Shown in pieces: positions 33,052-42,555 of a stretch of DNA of 42,701 nucleotides (its first letter is position 1; each line of letters opens with the position of its first letter). Made by a program: the position numbers and the translations under genes. The notes under the pieces are model-generated. The model was not told the origin of the DNA and searched no databases. It saw nothing but the letters and a program-made list of their open reading frames with translations. The stretch lies in assembly GCA_003210825.1 (NCBI GenBank), contig QCUF01000006.1, positions 1 to 42,701 on the forward strand. Reading direction: 5' to 3'. The stretch is from Prochlorococcus sp. AG-676-P15-1 (GTDB taxonomy: Bacteria > Cyanobacteriota > Cyanobacteriia > PCC-6307 > Cyanobiaceae).

Positions 33052-33600
33052 TTAAGCTTTTGGTTTTGGAGGCATATAACCTCTTAAACCTGAGCATTCA
33101 AGACTCTCGAAAGTATCAACACCTGTCTGTGAATTTGTTCCAGAGGCCCTTTCGCATAATGATTTTCTTGTTTTTAAATCAAGATTCGCATTAGTAAAGT
33201 CTGCTCCATCTATAGTTGCTCCGTCGAAAACACTTTTCATAAGCTCGCCATTTGTCAGATTTGCATCTGAAAAATCAGCATTATCAAAACGAGTTGCATA
33301 GGCAATAAGATCTTTCATATTGGCACCTTTGAAACTAGAGTTCTTGGCAGTTGTTACGCTCATATAGGCACCTTGTAGGTTGGCTTCGCCTAAATCTTGA
33401 TTAGATAAATCATATTTTACATATTCATTATTTTGAAGATCTGCACCATGAAGATCTTCTTTTAATCCATCTACTGATGAAGGATCACTTGGATAAAGTG
33501 CATTTGCAGAGATTGGATTAAGAAGTAAACCAATAATCAATGGAAGAAAAATAAGAAGTCTTTTGAAAGACTTGTTTAGTGATGAAAAAATAGAAACCAT
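33052..33600 (-). CDS. pentapeptide repeat protein, probably lumenal
   Basis: The longest frame starts at 33630, but the ATG at 33600 (MVSIFSSLNKSFKRLLIFLP) gives a good signal peptide with cleavage after SANA, just before LYPSD. Pentapeptide repeats run from about residue 60 to 130, with A(D/N)LxN-type units such as GADLQNNEYV, GEANLQGAYM, NADFSDANLT and GADFTNANLD. These fold as a right-handed quadrilateral helix. Cyanobacterial lumenal pentapeptide proteins are common, without a set role. The C-terminus has two Cys (LCERASG, LECSGLRGYM) that may form a disulfide. Confidence 0.88.
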   Translation of the reverse strand: MVSIFSSLNKSFKRLLIFLPLIIGLLLNPISANALYPSDPSSVDGLKEDLHGADLQNNEYVKYDLSNQDLGEANLQGAYMSVTTAKNSSFKGANMKDLIAYATRFDNADFSDANLTNGELMKSVFDGATIDGADFTNANLDLKTRKSLCERASGTNSQTGVDTFESLECSGLRGYMPPKPKA

Positions 33601-33689
33601 TTCGATCGACATCAAATTAAAAAAAACCATAAGACTATTATTTCATGGGTTGGTCATTTACAACCCTACTGCTCACGAACTGTTGCAGT

Positions 33690-34628
33690 TTATTTAATTT
33701 CTGCGGTTAAAAAATCTTTAGCAAGATAAGTATTAGGGAAGATTTTTTGAGCTTCTTTTAGCAAATCGCTTGGCTTGATTGGACTTCTTTGAGTATATCT
33801 TGGGCTTAAATGTGTGATAATTAATTTCTTTACGTTAGACAATAGTGCAGTTTTTGCTGCCATTATTGTTGTCGAATGTAATTTTTCGTAAGCCATTTTT
33901 TCATCTTCTTTTGAAAATGTAGATTCATGAACTAGTAAATCAGCATTTTTAGATAAGTTAACTGCCGATTCGCTAAAAACTGTATCAGTACAGTAAACAA
34001 AACTTTCACCTTTTCTAGGAGGACCACAAAAATCTTGCCCATTAAAAGATCTCCCATCTTTCAATTGAACTGTTTTACCTGCTTGTAATTCTGAATATAT
34101 TGGTCCGGGAGGAATATTTGAATCTTCTGCTTTTTTGATATCGAATACTCCTGGCTTATCTTTTTCGCTCACACGATAACCATAAGCAGGTAGCCTATGC
34201 TTAAGGCAGGCACAATGAACTTTTAACTTATCGTTTTCAAATAAAATTTTATTTAATGCGGCGAAATCTTCAACTTCTTGAAAACGTAAAGGAAATGACA
34301 ATTTGCAATAGCTATTATTAAGTGCCGAATTTACAAAATTTCTTAACTCTGAAGGACCATAAATTTCAATACCATTACTATTCCCCGATAACCCTAATGT
34401 AGCCAAAAGACCTGGTAAACCATAAATATGATCACCATGCATATGAGTAATAAATATTTTTTTAATTTGTGAAGACTTAATATTACTCTTCATTAATTGA
34501 TGCTGTGTTCCTTCTCCGCAATCAAAAAGCCATACTTCGGCGGTTTGAGATAATTTAAGGGCTAAGGAAGAGACATTTCTTGTTAAGGTTGGCACCCCAG
34601 AGCTTGTTCCCAAGAAAGTGATGTTCAC
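33690..34628 (-). CDS. rnz: ribonuclease Z
   Basis: The 312-residue metallo-beta-lactamase fold nuclease removes 3' trailers from precursor tRNAs. The zinc site motif [13 protein letters not shown] lies at 61-73 (His62, His64, Asp66, His67). Other ligands are in [28 protein letters not shown] and THLSPRY. The [10 protein letters not shown] opening and DCGEGTQHQ at 37-45 identify the short RNase Z form. It matters here because the tRNA-Val gene in this window lacks an encoded CCA. It is divergent from the SpoIID gene. Confidence 0.96.
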   Translation of the reverse strand: MNITFLGTSSGVPTLTRNVSSLALKLSQTAEVWLFDCGEGTQHQLMKSNIKSSQIKKIFITHMHGDHIYGLPGLLATLGLSGNSNGIEIYGPSELRNFVNSALNNSYCKLSFPLRFQEVEDFAALNKILFENDKLKVHCACLKHRLPAYGYRVSEKDKPGVFDIKKAEDSNIPPGPIYSELQAGKTVQLKDGRSFNGQDFCGPPRKGESFVYCTDTVFSESAVNLSKNADLLVHESTFSKEDEKMAYEKLHSTTIMAAKTALLSNVKKLIITHLSPRYTQRSPIKPSDLLKEAQKIFPNTYLAKDFLTAEIK

Positions 34629-34716
34629 TTTTGATGTTATTTTTATTTTATTAACTAGATTAAATCTAGACTTTTAGTCAGACTTAGGCAAATGCAAAAT
34701 TTGTTTTTCAAACATA

Positions 34717-36102
34717 GTGATTTATAAAATTATAAAAAATTCTTATAAATTTTATTTAATAGGGATAATAACTTTTTGTGTTTTCCAGAATCAATCTGTA
34801 TCTGCAGCCAGAGAGCCCTTGATAAGGGTTCTAATATCAAAAAATAGAAATTTAAGGATAAGATCTGATAGGTCAATTCCATTAATTATCAAAGGACAAA
34901 AATTTTCAAATAAAAAAATTAAAGGTTTAACTTTAAAAAAAGAGAGTAATAGAACAACAATATTTTTTGATAAGAATAAACAAAAAATATATGACTTGAA
35001 AAATAAAGCAAAAATCGTAGTTAAATCTTCTGATGGGAGAGGTATTTGGGTCGGTCAGAAAAGATACTCAGGAAAACTTAATCTCTACATTCTTGATTCT
35101 GAAATATTAGTGATTAATATCCTTGGGATTGAGAAGTATCTTAGTAGTGTTGTAGGCTCAGAAATGCCAGCCAAATGGCCTTTGGAAGCATTAAAAGCTC
35201 AAGCTATTGCTTCAAGGACTTATGCTTTAAAGCAAAAAGGAAATTCTCTTTATGATATTGATTCAACAAATATGAATCAAGTCTATAGTGGGCTAGAGGC
35301 TAGAACTTATAAAACCACAAGGGCAGTAAAAAGTACAAGATCATTAGTTTTGACATATAAAAATAAATTGATTAATGCCTTATTTCATAGTAGTTCAGCA
35401 GGTATGACTGAAAATAGCCAAGATGTTTGGAAGAATGAGTATCCATATTTATCTAGTGTTAAAGATTTTGATAAAAATAATCCAAAACTAAGATGGCAGA
35501 AAAAATTCTCAAATGAAGAATTAAAAAGCTTGTTTCCTAAAATTGGTGGGATAAAAAAAATTGAGATTTTAAATATAACTAATACTGGAAGAGTAAAAAA
35601 TGTAAAACTATTGGGATATTATGGTTCTGATCAAATGTCGGGAGTTGATATTAGAAAAAGAATGAATCTTAAAAGTAATTTTGTGAGATTTAAATTTATT
35701 GAAGATAATGAAATTGAATCTAATAACAATAATTCCAAACTATTAAAAACTAACAAATTTGAAGATGAACCTCTTTACCATATTGTTAAAGCTGGGGATA
35801 GTTTGAATAATATTGCTCATAAGTACAAAGTAAATGTTTATGAAATAATTGATTTAAATAGTATTAAAGATTCTTCATTAATTAACATAAATCAAAAATT
35901 ATTAATTCCAAGAAATAGCTCGAATACATCATCAACTGCAGAAAAAATTTTGGTTGTTTCAGGTCAAGGATCTGGTCATGGTGTAGGGATGAGTCAATGG
36001 GGTGCAAGATATATGGCTTCCAAAGGTCAAAAAGCAGAAAGAATATTAAAACATTTTTATAAGGGTGTAAGAATTAAACCATTTAGCAAGAATTACTTAT
36101 AA
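34717..36102 (+). CDS. SpoIID/LytB-family peptidoglycan protein with a nested LysM domain
   Basis: The 461-residue protein has a GTG start and a signal peptide with likely cleavage after SVSA (residue 30). The SpoIID domain starts around residue 120 and includes GIEKYLSSVVGSEMPAKWPL, where E149 matches the catalytic Glu of SpoIID lytic transglycosylase, then LKAQAIASRTYAL. It is interrupted at about residues 332-410 by a linker and a LysM repeat (YHIVKAGDSLNNIAHKY to INQKLLIP, about 354-398). It then finishes with SGQGSGHGVGMSQWGARYMA at 415-434. It acts in the periplasm on glycan strands. The nested LysM should increase binding to the wall. Confidence 0.9.
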   Translation: MIYKIIKNSYKFYLIGIITFCVFQNQSVSAAREPLIRVLISKNRNLRIRSDRSIPLIIKGQKFSNKKIKGLTLKKESNRTTIFFDKNKQKIYDLKNKAKIVVKSSDGRGIWVGQKRYSGKLNLYILDSEILVINILGIEKYLSSVVGSEMPAKWPLEALKAQAIASRTYALKQKGNSLYDIDSTNMNQVYSGLEARTYKTTRAVKSTRSLVLTYKNKLINALFHSSSAGMTENSQDVWKNEYPYLSSVKDFDKNNPKLRWQKKFSNEELKSLFPKIGGIKKIEILNITNTGRVKNVKLLGYYGSDQMSGVDIRKRMNLKSNFVRFKFIEDNEIESNNNNSKLLKTNKFEDEPLYHIVKAGDSLNNIAHKYKVNVYEIIDLNSIKDSSLININQKLLIPRNSSNTSSTAEKILVVSGQGSGHGVGMSQWGARYMASKGQKAERILKHFYKGVRIKPFSKNYL

Positions 36103-36106
36103 AAAG

Positions 36107-37024
36107 TTATTTTGCATTAAGAACTAATTTGGGATGTAATGTAGTTTTTTCTTCATTAATAAAACCCATTCCTAATAGGATTTTGTTATGGTCAATAATT
36201 TTTATTGGTTTTTTGTAATCAAAAGAGCGGCTTTTAACAAAATTATTAGCATCAAATTTAATTATTCTTCCAGTTTGCCAAAAATTAATTTCTTCTTGAT
36301 TAGCTAAAATTAGTGTTGAAATATGATCAAGAGCAGAAATTGTGGGAATAATAAAAGGTGCATTTTTGTCATTAAGATCACTTAGATCAGATATCTTTAT
36401 AGAATTTTTCTCATGGAATCCACAAGCCGAAATCCTTTTAAGTTTCAAAAGACAACCCTCAGAATCTAAGATCCCGCCCAAATCTCTAGCAATGGATCTT
36501 ATATAAGTTCCTGAGGAACAAGACACTTTTATTTCTAATATTCCATTTATTTGATCCCATTTGTTTAGAACTAGTTCTTCTATCTCTACCTCTTTTGGTT
36601 TTAATTCAAATTCCTCATTTTTTAAAGCTTTTTTGTATGCTCTTTCTCCATTAACGTGAACACTTGATACTTTGGGAGGTACTTGTTGAATAATACCTCT
36701 GAAGTTATTTAAATATTTATCTAATTGCTTATGGCTCAAAACAGGCCAATCTTTTTTGTTAAGAATTTCGCCTTGCATATCATCAGTTTTTGTTCTTATG
36801 CCTAATTGGATTTGGCCAATATAGGTTTTGCCTTGAGGTAAATATTGAATAAATCTTGTAGCACTGCCTATCGCAATTGGTAAAGTACCTGTTACATCAG
36901 GATCTAAAGTACCTGTGTGACCAACTTTTTTGGTACCTAATAATTTCCTTATTTGTTTAACGCAATCATGAGAGGTAAATCCTTTCTCTTTATTTATTGC
37001 TATAAATCCATCTTTAATTTCCAT
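36107..37024 (-). CDS. truB: tRNA pseudouridine(55) synthase
   Basis: The 305-residue enzyme makes pseudouridine 55 in the T-loop of tRNAs. The catalytic motif [17 protein letters not shown] is at 34-50, with Asp41 as the nucleophile. The KGFTSHD segment at 14-20, [17 protein letters not shown] motif ([13 protein letters not shown]), and [11 protein letters not shown] near 175-185 follow. In place of the common PxA after the nucleophile there is PDV, a conservative difference. The C-terminal domain is a divergent PUA-like region. It is convergent with the SpoIID gene (4-base gap). Confidence 0.95.
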   Translation of the reverse strand: MEIKDGFIAINKEKGFTSHDCVKQIRKLLGTKKVGHTGTLDPDVTGTLPIAIGSATRFIQYLPQGKTYIGQIQLGIRTKTDDMQGEILNKKDWPVLSHKQLDKYLNNFRGIIQQVPPKVSSVHVNGERAYKKALKNEEFELKPKEVEIEELVLNKWDQINGILEIKVSCSSGTYIRSIARDLGGILDSEGCLLKLKRISACGFHEKNSIKISDLSDLNDKNAPFIIPTISALDHISTLILANQEEINFWQTGRIIKFDANNFVKSRSFDYKKPIKIIDHNKILLGMGFINEEKTTLHPKLVLNAK

Positions 37025-37101
37025 TTTAATATTAAGATTCCTATGAGAACTATTTCTTACTATTTTATTATTTTTAAATAAGGAATTATTAAAGTAAGAA
37101 A

Positions 37102-37720
37102 TTGAAAAAAGATGATTTCATAATAAAAGAATTTTTAGATGATGCTTTTGATTTGAAATCACACTTAATGGAATTCTTGTCTATCGAGCAGTGTGATTTA
37201 GATGGGTTCCTCGAAAACGCTAAGATGGATTTAGCTAATCTTCATCCCGGGGGTAGTTTAAGTGAGGCTGAAGACTTTTATAAAGAAATTGTTGGAGATA
37301 AGCATTTGGCAGATTTGGCCGCTTGGCATATTTCAAGTAAGGATTATATTGCTGACACGTTAAAACTTCAGCAGAGATTTTGTTAAATATAGGGCTAAAA
37401 AACTTGGAGTGGAAAATAAACTCACGTTTTGTAAAACAATTCTGGAAACAAAAATATCTAGATTTGATACGATCGTATGCCTTGATGTATTAGAGCATTT
37501 ATCTGATCCAGCTTTTTATCTTGATACCTTTCATAAAATAATGGGACCTAACTCAATTGGATTATTTAATTGGTACTTTTATAAAGGGGAAAATAATGAA
37601 TATCCTTTTCACGTTGATGATGAGCAAATTATTGAACAATTTTTTAAGACTCTACAATCAAAATTTGTAGAAGTTTTTCATCCTATTCTTATTACTACAA
37701 GATCCTATAAAAAGAATTAA
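37102..37720 (+). pseudogene. class I SAM methyltransferase with internal deletion and frameshift
   Basis: The N-terminal part (TTG at 37102 to a stop at 37384-37386) gives 94 residues ending LKLQQRFC. The following frame, entered at about 37379, reads VKYRAKKLGVENKLTF, DTIVCLDVLEHLSDP and YKGENNEYPFHVDDEQ, the second half of a SAM methyltransferase. The glycine-rich SAM-binding motif and its following strand, usually some 40-50 residues, are absent between them. So a block has been lost with a change of frame. As read it cannot bind SAM. Whether the loss is genuine or from assembly is not visible. The stop overlaps the convergent rpmA stop by four bases. Confidence 0.78.
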
Positions 37721-37977
37721 AGAACTACATTTACTCTTTTTCTGTTTCTTAAATTCCTTTTGATACTGTCAAAGCTCACAGTACCTTCTTTTAGTGCGAA
37801 AAGTGTATCATCCTTTCCTTTCCCAACGTTATTTCCTGGTAAAAAAGAAGTACCTCTTTGACGGATTATGATAGATCCTGCTGATACTTTTTCACCTCCA
37901 TAAGCTTTAACGCCTAGTCTCTTAGAATTTGAATCTCTTCCATTTCTGGTTGATCCGGTACCTTTTTTATGTGCCAT
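37717..37977 (-). CDS. rpmA: 50S ribosomal protein L27
   Basis: The 86-residue L27 starts [20 protein letters not shown], with the conserved flexible N-terminal tail that reaches the peptidyl transferase centre and no cleavable extension. [19 protein letters not shown] and [10 protein letters not shown] follow. It is complete. It sits nine bases downstream of rplU on the same strand, the standard L21-L27 pair. Confidence 0.97.
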   Translation of the reverse strand: MAHKKGTGSTRNGRDSNSKRLGVKAYGGEKVSAGSIIIRQRGTSFLPGNNVGKGKDDTLFALKEGTVSFDSIKRNLRNRKRVNVVL

Positions 37978-37986
37978 TAGTAAAAA

Positions 37987-38427
37987 TTAGTTTTCTGGAT
38001 TAGAGGCCTTTGGGCTAGTACTCTTTTTTTTAACTTCAGTTTTTGAAGATGTTTTTGGAGTACTGTTTGCAATTGATATAGATTTTACCATAACTCTTGT
38101 GAGTTCTTGTCTGTGACCCATTTTTCTACGTGTTTTCTTCTTAGGACGCATTTTATATACGATTATTTTCTTATCTCTCTTATGTGAAACCACTTCTAGT
38201 TCTATTTTTGCATTTTTTACATAAGGCTGACCAAGTGAAATATTATCTTTATCTTTTATAAGGAGAATTTTATCAATAGTAATTTTATCTTTTTCTTTAG
38301 CATTTAACCTGTCAATATCATAATATTTATCAACCTCAAACCAAAATTGTTGGCCTGATGTCTCAGCTATTGCATACAAATTATCATTTTTTGCAGAATT
38401 TTCAGAAGTTTTTTTTGAAGAAGTCAT
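37987..38427 (-). CDS. rplU: 50S ribosomal protein L21
   Basis: The 146-residue L21 has its core at residues about 17-118 (YAIAETSGQQFWFEVDKYYD, IDKILLIKD, VVSHKRDKKIIVYKMRPKKK and TRRKMGHRQELTRVMV). An N-terminal extension of about 16 residues and a C-terminal tail rich in Lys, Ser and Thr (STPKTSSKTEVKKKSTS) are added. The extensions are likely disordered and contact rRNA or the solvent. It precedes rpmA. Its start faces kaiB across 145 bases, the place where kaiA would be in marine Synechococcus. Confidence 0.95.
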   Translation of the reverse strand: MTSSKKTSENSAKNDNLYAIAETSGQQFWFEVDKYYDIDRLNAKEKDKITIDKILLIKDKDNISLGQPYVKNAKIELEVVSHKRDKKIIVYKMRPKKKTRRKMGHRQELTRVMVKSISIANSTPKTSSKTEVKKKSTSPKASNPEN

Positions 38428-38572
38428 ATAATGAGGACGCCGAGAGGCTCAAATATATTAATTTGATTAAGCCTGTTTAGCAGTCTTGAATGTTTTTTTA
38501 TTTTCTTATTTTATGGTGTAATAAGTCAAGGTTTATTATTAAAATCTTTTATTAAACTTGGGGTGTTAACAA
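38428..38572. promoter_or_regulatory. rplU-kaiB divergent spacer where kaiA is absent
   Basis: This 145-base spacer must hold the promoters of both rplU-rpmA and kaiBC. I saw no part of a kaiA reading frame in it on either strand. A GGCGTCCTC-containing stretch lies just upstream of the rplU ATG on the minus strand, which is unusually G/C-rich for this DNA and may be part of the L21 leader. No clear clock-type palindrome is seen. Confidence 0.5.
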
Positions 38573-38896
38573 ATGGCGGCAAGAAAAACATATATTTTAA
38601 AACTTTACGTAGCAGGTAATACTCCCAATTCAATGAGGGCTTTAAATACTCTTAAAGAAATTCTAGAAAATGAATTTAAAGGAGTTTATGCTTTAAAAGT
38701 AATAGATGTTCTTAAACAACCGCAACTTGCTGAAGAAGATAAGATTTTGGCAACCCCAACTCTTGCCAAGATTTTACCTCCTCCTGTTAGAAGAATAATT
38801 GGTGATTTATCAGATAGAGAAAAGGTTTTAATTGGATTAGATTTACTTTTTGATGAATTATCAGAGAGTGAATATAGTGGAGGTACAAAAACTTAA
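38573..38896 (+). CDS. kaiB: circadian clock protein KaiB
   Basis: The 107-residue KaiB begins [20 protein letters not shown], with the family [12 protein letters not shown] motif. The fold-switching region holds [24 protein letters not shown] in parts, and the end [18 protein letters not shown] is the thioredoxin-like part in the active form. In Synechococcus it binds the KaiC ring with KaiA. Here no kaiA is present, so KaiB with KaiC can at most drive a damped, light-reset timer. Cotranscribed with kaiC, 63 bases downstream. Confidence 0.97.
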   Translation: MAARKTYILKLYVAGNTPNSMRALNTLKEILENEFKGVYALKVIDVLKQPQLAEEDKILATPTLAKILPPPVRRIIGDLSDREKVLIGLDLLFDELSESEYSGGTKT

Positions 38897-38959
38897 TAAA
38901 AACTTTTATAATTAAAAAATATATCAATAGTTATAGAATAATTTTCCCGTTCAAAATCT

Positions 38960-40489
38960 ATGAAAGATAAAAAAATTAGTAAATCAATTAAAATGCAAGT
39001 CCAGAAAATCCCTACTGGAATTGAGGGTTTTGATGATGTTTGTAGGGGAGGCTTGCCTGCTGCGAGAAGCACTCTTGTCAGTGGGACATCTGGAACTGGT
39101 AAAACTGTCTTTTCTCTACAATATTTACATCATGGGATTTGTAATTTTGAAGAGCCAGGAATTTTCATTACCTTTGAAGAATCACCTTTAGATATTATTA
39201 GAAATGCAGCTAGCTTTGGTTGGGATTTACAGAAATTAATTGATCAAAATAAACTTTTTATTTTGGACGCTTCTCCTGATCCTGACGGTCAAGATGTTGC
39301 GGGTAATTTTGACCTTTCAGGTTTGATTGAAAGGATTAGTTATGCGATTAGAAAATATAAAGCTAAGAGAGTAGCTATAGACTCAATAACCGCTGTGTTT
39401 CAGCAATATGATGCTATTTATGTTGTTAGAAGAGAGATTTTTAGACTTATTGCGAGATTAAAAGAAATAGGAGTTACTACTGTAATGACGACAGAAAGAG
39501 TCGATGATTATGGTCCAATAGCTCGTTATGGCGTTGAGGAATTTGTATCTGATAATGTTGTACTACTTAGAAATGTTCTTGAGGCAGAAAAAAGAAGAAG
39601 AACTTTAGAGGTTTTAAAGTTGAGAGGCACCGTACATATGAAAGGGGAATTTCCTTTCACAATGGGAGATGATGGGATAATTGTTTTTGCCTTAGGGGCG
39701 ATGAGACTAACACAAAGATCCTCAAATATAAGAATAAGTTCAGGAGTTAAAGATCTTGATGAAATGTGTGGAGGCGGTTATTTTCAGGATTCAATAATTT
39801 TGGCAACTGGTGCTACTGGGACAGGTAAAACCATGTTGGTATCAAAGTTTATTGAAGATGCTTATAACAATAATGAAAGAGCAATACTTTTTGCCTATGA
39901 AGAATCTAGGGCTCAACTAAATAGAAATGCTACGAGTTGGGGAATAGATTTTGAAAAGATGGAAAATGATGGATTATTAAAAATTATTTGTGCATACCCT
40001 GAATCCACTGGTTTAGAAGATCACTTACAGATTATAAAAACGCAAATCAATCAATTTAAACCTAAGAGATTGGCAATTGACTCTCTCTCTGCTTTGGCTA
40101 GAGGTGTAAGTTTGAATGCTTTTAGACAATTTGTAATTGGAGTTACTGGTTATTCAAAACAAGAAGAGATAGCAGGTTTCTTCACAAATACTGCTGAAGA
40201 ATTTATGGGAAGCCATTCTATTACCGACTCTCATATTTCAACTATCACAGATACTATATTATTATTGCAATACGTTGAAATTAAAGGAGAGATGGCTAGA
40301 GCCCTGAACGTTTTTAAAATGAGAGGCTCATGGCATGATAAAAGGATAAGAGAATATATAATTACTGGTCAGGGCCCTGAAATAAAAGATTCTTTTTCTA
40401 ATTTTGAACAAATATTCAGCGGTGCTCCTCATAGAGTTGTTTCTGATCAAAACATGCAAAACGTCTTTAAAGGGATTGAAAAAAGTTAG
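38960..40489 (+). CDS. kaiC: circadian clock ATPase/kinase KaiC
   Basis: The 509-residue double RecA-fold protein has C1 with Walker A GTSGTGKT (42-49) and catalytic Glu pair at 73-74. C2 has Walker A GATGTGKT (284-291) and Glu pair at 314-315. The phosphorylation sites of S. elongatus KaiC (Thr426, Ser431, Thr432) are kept as Thr422, Ser427 and Thr428 in ITDSHISTIT. The hexamer interface Arg/Lys motifs are present. The C-terminal A-loop and tail, where KaiA would act, are present although no KaiA gene is in this window. Its stop overlaps the nblS stop by four bases. Confidence 0.98.
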   Translation: MKDKKISKSIKMQVQKIPTGIEGFDDVCRGGLPAARSTLVSGTSGTGKTVFSLQYLHHGICNFEEPGIFITFEESPLDIIRNAASFGWDLQKLIDQNKLFILDASPDPDGQDVAGNFDLSGLIERISYAIRKYKAKRVAIDSITAVFQQYDAIYVVRREIFRLIARLKEIGVTTVMTTERVDDYGPIARYGVEEFVSDNVVLLRNVLEAEKRRRTLEVLKLRGTVHMKGEFPFTMGDDGIIVFALGAMRLTQRSSNIRISSGVKDLDEMCGGGYFQDSIILATGATGTGKTMLVSKFIEDAYNNNERAILFAYEESRAQLNRNATSWGIDFEKMENDGLLKIICAYPESTGLEDHLQIIKTQINQFKPKRLAIDSLSALARGVSLNAFRQFVIGVTGYSKQEEIAGFFTNTAEEFMGSHSITDSHISTITDTILLLQYVEIKGEMARALNVFKMRGSWHDKRIREYIITGQGPEIKDSFSNFEQIFSGAPHRVVSDQNMQNVFKGIEKS

Positions 40490-42555
40490 AGTAATTCAGT
40501 TAGTTGAGAATCGGAAAAATTTTCTACATTACTAATTGTTTGAGCGAGCAATTCATCTTTGTCTGATTGTTCTAGAGGTAAATCAAACCAAAATGTTGTG
40601 CCAATACCTATTTCACTAGCCATTCTAATTTCACCACCATGTTTATCAATTATTCCTCTAACAATTGATAATCCAAGTCCTGTTCCTTGTTCGGTATGAA
40701 CAGCATTTTCAACTCTATAAAAACGATCAAATATTTTCTCTTGGTCAGGTTGCGATATTCCTGAACCATTATCAGCTATTTCAATTCTTACTTTTGGTAA
40801 TGGTGAAACTAATTCACATTGAGGAGCATCTTTATTGTTGTTAGGGGGGAAGGCTGGACATGTATCGGGCCAAGTATAAGCCCTAATTTTAAGAGTGCTA
40901 TTTTTGGGACTGAATTTCAATCCATTTCCTAGTAAATTATCAAAAACTTGTAAAAGCAAGTCGAAATTTCCAAGAATTGAAGGGATATTTTCCTCGATAT
41001 CATGTGCTAGGGAAACATTTTTTTCAGTAGCATTAAGTCTATAATTTCTAAGTGTTTGTTCAATAGCTGGTTTAATTTCCATTGGCTCTAATTGGATTAT
41101 TTTACCTGATTCCAATCTTGATAAATCGAGGACATCATTAACTAGTCTTGTTAATCTATCAGTCTCTGAATTGGCGATACCCAAAAATTCAAGTTGCTCC
41201 TCATTGGAAAGTTGATCTTTTAAATCATATAGAGTCTCTACATAACTTTTTATATTAAAAAGAGGTGTTCTTAGTTCATGAGAAACATTACTTATAAATC
41301 TATTTTGTGCTGCATTAAGTTCAACTTCTCTTGTTAAATCTTGAATTGTTACTGCGATGCCTTTTAATTCAACTTTATTTGTATCCAGAACAGACTGTAA
41401 AACAATTCTTAGAGTCCGGGCAGGTTCTCCAAAACTGCACCTTAAATCATCATTTTCTTTTTCCCTTTTTAAAATGGATTCTATATTTGTATGTAAGTCA
41501 TTAGATAAAATTTCAGGAATTTCATTTAAAAGATATTTACCTTCTAGAAATCTTCCTTCCCAACGAAATAGTCTTTTTGCTGTGGGATTAGTTAGAACTA
41601 TTTTGGCTTTGGAGTCCAACAGTATTGCTCCATCTGCCATCGTAGCTATAAGTGACTGTTGCTTTATCTGAGCAGCTTTAAGCTCTTCAATATTTGCTTC
41701 ATCATAATTTTCAAGTTGAGAAGCCATTCGGTTAAAACCTGTAAGTAATTCACCGAGATCACCTGTCATGGGTAAAGAAATCCTAGATTTGAAATTGCCT
41801 TTTGAAATTTCTCTAACACCCTTTACTAATTCTCTTACCGGCCTAGTAATTGTTAATGCATTAAATACTGCGCCGAGTATTACTAAAACCCAAATAGAAA
41901 TGAAAACTGCTATTGTCACTTCTCTAGTTAATGCAGCACTAGATAAAGCCTTTTTATTGGGTGTAACTCCTAAAGCTAATGTTCCAAGATATTTACCTTT
42001 CCATAACATTGGGACGAATACATCCGTAACTTGTCCTTGGGGAGTGGCATGCTGTCTTACTAAAGGAAATTGAGGTCTCTTCTTTAATTCTGATGGTAAC
42101 TTTAATCTTCTTGTTAATTGAAATTGATTATCTGAACTTGTGGGTGTAGCACTAATTGGAATTCCAAGTTGAACAATATCCTCAGCATCAGTAAAAAAAA
42201 TATAACGTAAATTTCTACTAGATCTCCAAAACTTTTCTGCAACATTTGATATCTCTTTCTTTTGATTATTTGCAACAAGTTCAGTTACATTTCCTGATAA
42301 TAAAAGTCCTAGATCTCGTGCGTATCTTGTGTCATTCATCCCGGCATCTCTTTGAATACTATTAAGAGCAAAAAAAGTTATGCCAGTCATTAAGAGGCTT
42401 ACAACAAGTGTTGCTATAGCTAATAGTTTGGTTCTTAAACTAAATCCACTCCACCAAGTTAAGACTCTATTAGACCAGTATTCAGGAATATTATCATCAA
42501 TAATTTGCTTTGAAGGAGTAAGTTTTATTTTATTAGGCTCTTTGCTCTCTATCAT
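40486..42555 (-). CDS. nblS: sensor histidine kinase NblS (DspA)
   Basis: The 689-residue kinase has TM1 (about 44-65), an extracytoplasmic sensor part (66-212), TM2 (about 213-234), HAMP (235-288), PAS (about 295-405), a HisKA domain with phospho-His426 in NVSHELRTPLF, and an HATPase domain (N-box about 535-545, G1 DNGSGISQPDQ, G2 GTGLGLSIV). It is the cyanobacterial regulator of high-light and nutrient-stress genes. Its ATG directly follows the purD stop (TAAATG) on the minus strand, a conserved tight coupling. It is convergent with kaiC, overlapping by four bases. Confidence 0.95.
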   Translation of the reverse strand: MIESKEPNKIKLTPSKQIIDDNIPEYWSNRVLTWWSGFSLRTKLLAIATLVVSLLMTGITFFALNSIQRDAGMNDTRYARDLGLLLSGNVTELVANNQKKEISNVAEKFWRSSRNLRYIFFTDAEDIVQLGIPISATPTSSDNQFQLTRRLKLPSELKKRPQFPLVRQHATPQGQVTDVFVPMLWKGKYLGTLALGVTPNKKALSSAALTREVTIAVFISIWVLVILGAVFNALTITRPVRELVKGVREISKGNFKSRISLPMTGDLGELLTGFNRMASQLENYDEANIEELKAAQIKQQSLIATMADGAILLDSKAKIVLTNPTAKRLFRWEGRFLEGKYLLNEIPEILSNDLHTNIESILKREKENDDLRCSFGEPARTLRIVLQSVLDTNKVELKGIAVTIQDLTREVELNAAQNRFISNVSHELRTPLFNIKSYVETLYDLKDQLSNEEQLEFLGIANSETDRLTRLVNDVLDLSRLESGKIIQLEPMEIKPAIEQTLRNYRLNATEKNVSLAHDIEENIPSILGNFDLLLQVFDNLLGNGLKFSPKNSTLKIRAYTWPDTCPAFPPNNNKDAPQCELVSPLPKVRIEIADNGSGISQPDQEKIFDRFYRVENAVHTEQGTGLGLSIVRGIIDKHGGEIRMASEIGIGTTFWFDLPLEQSDKDELLAQTISNVENFSDSQLTELL

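Noticed and set aside
38428-38572. Remnant of kaiA between rplU and kaiB
   Set aside because: No kaiA-like motif or frame of useful length could be read on either strand. Any remnant would need base-level comparison with kaiA-bearing lineages.
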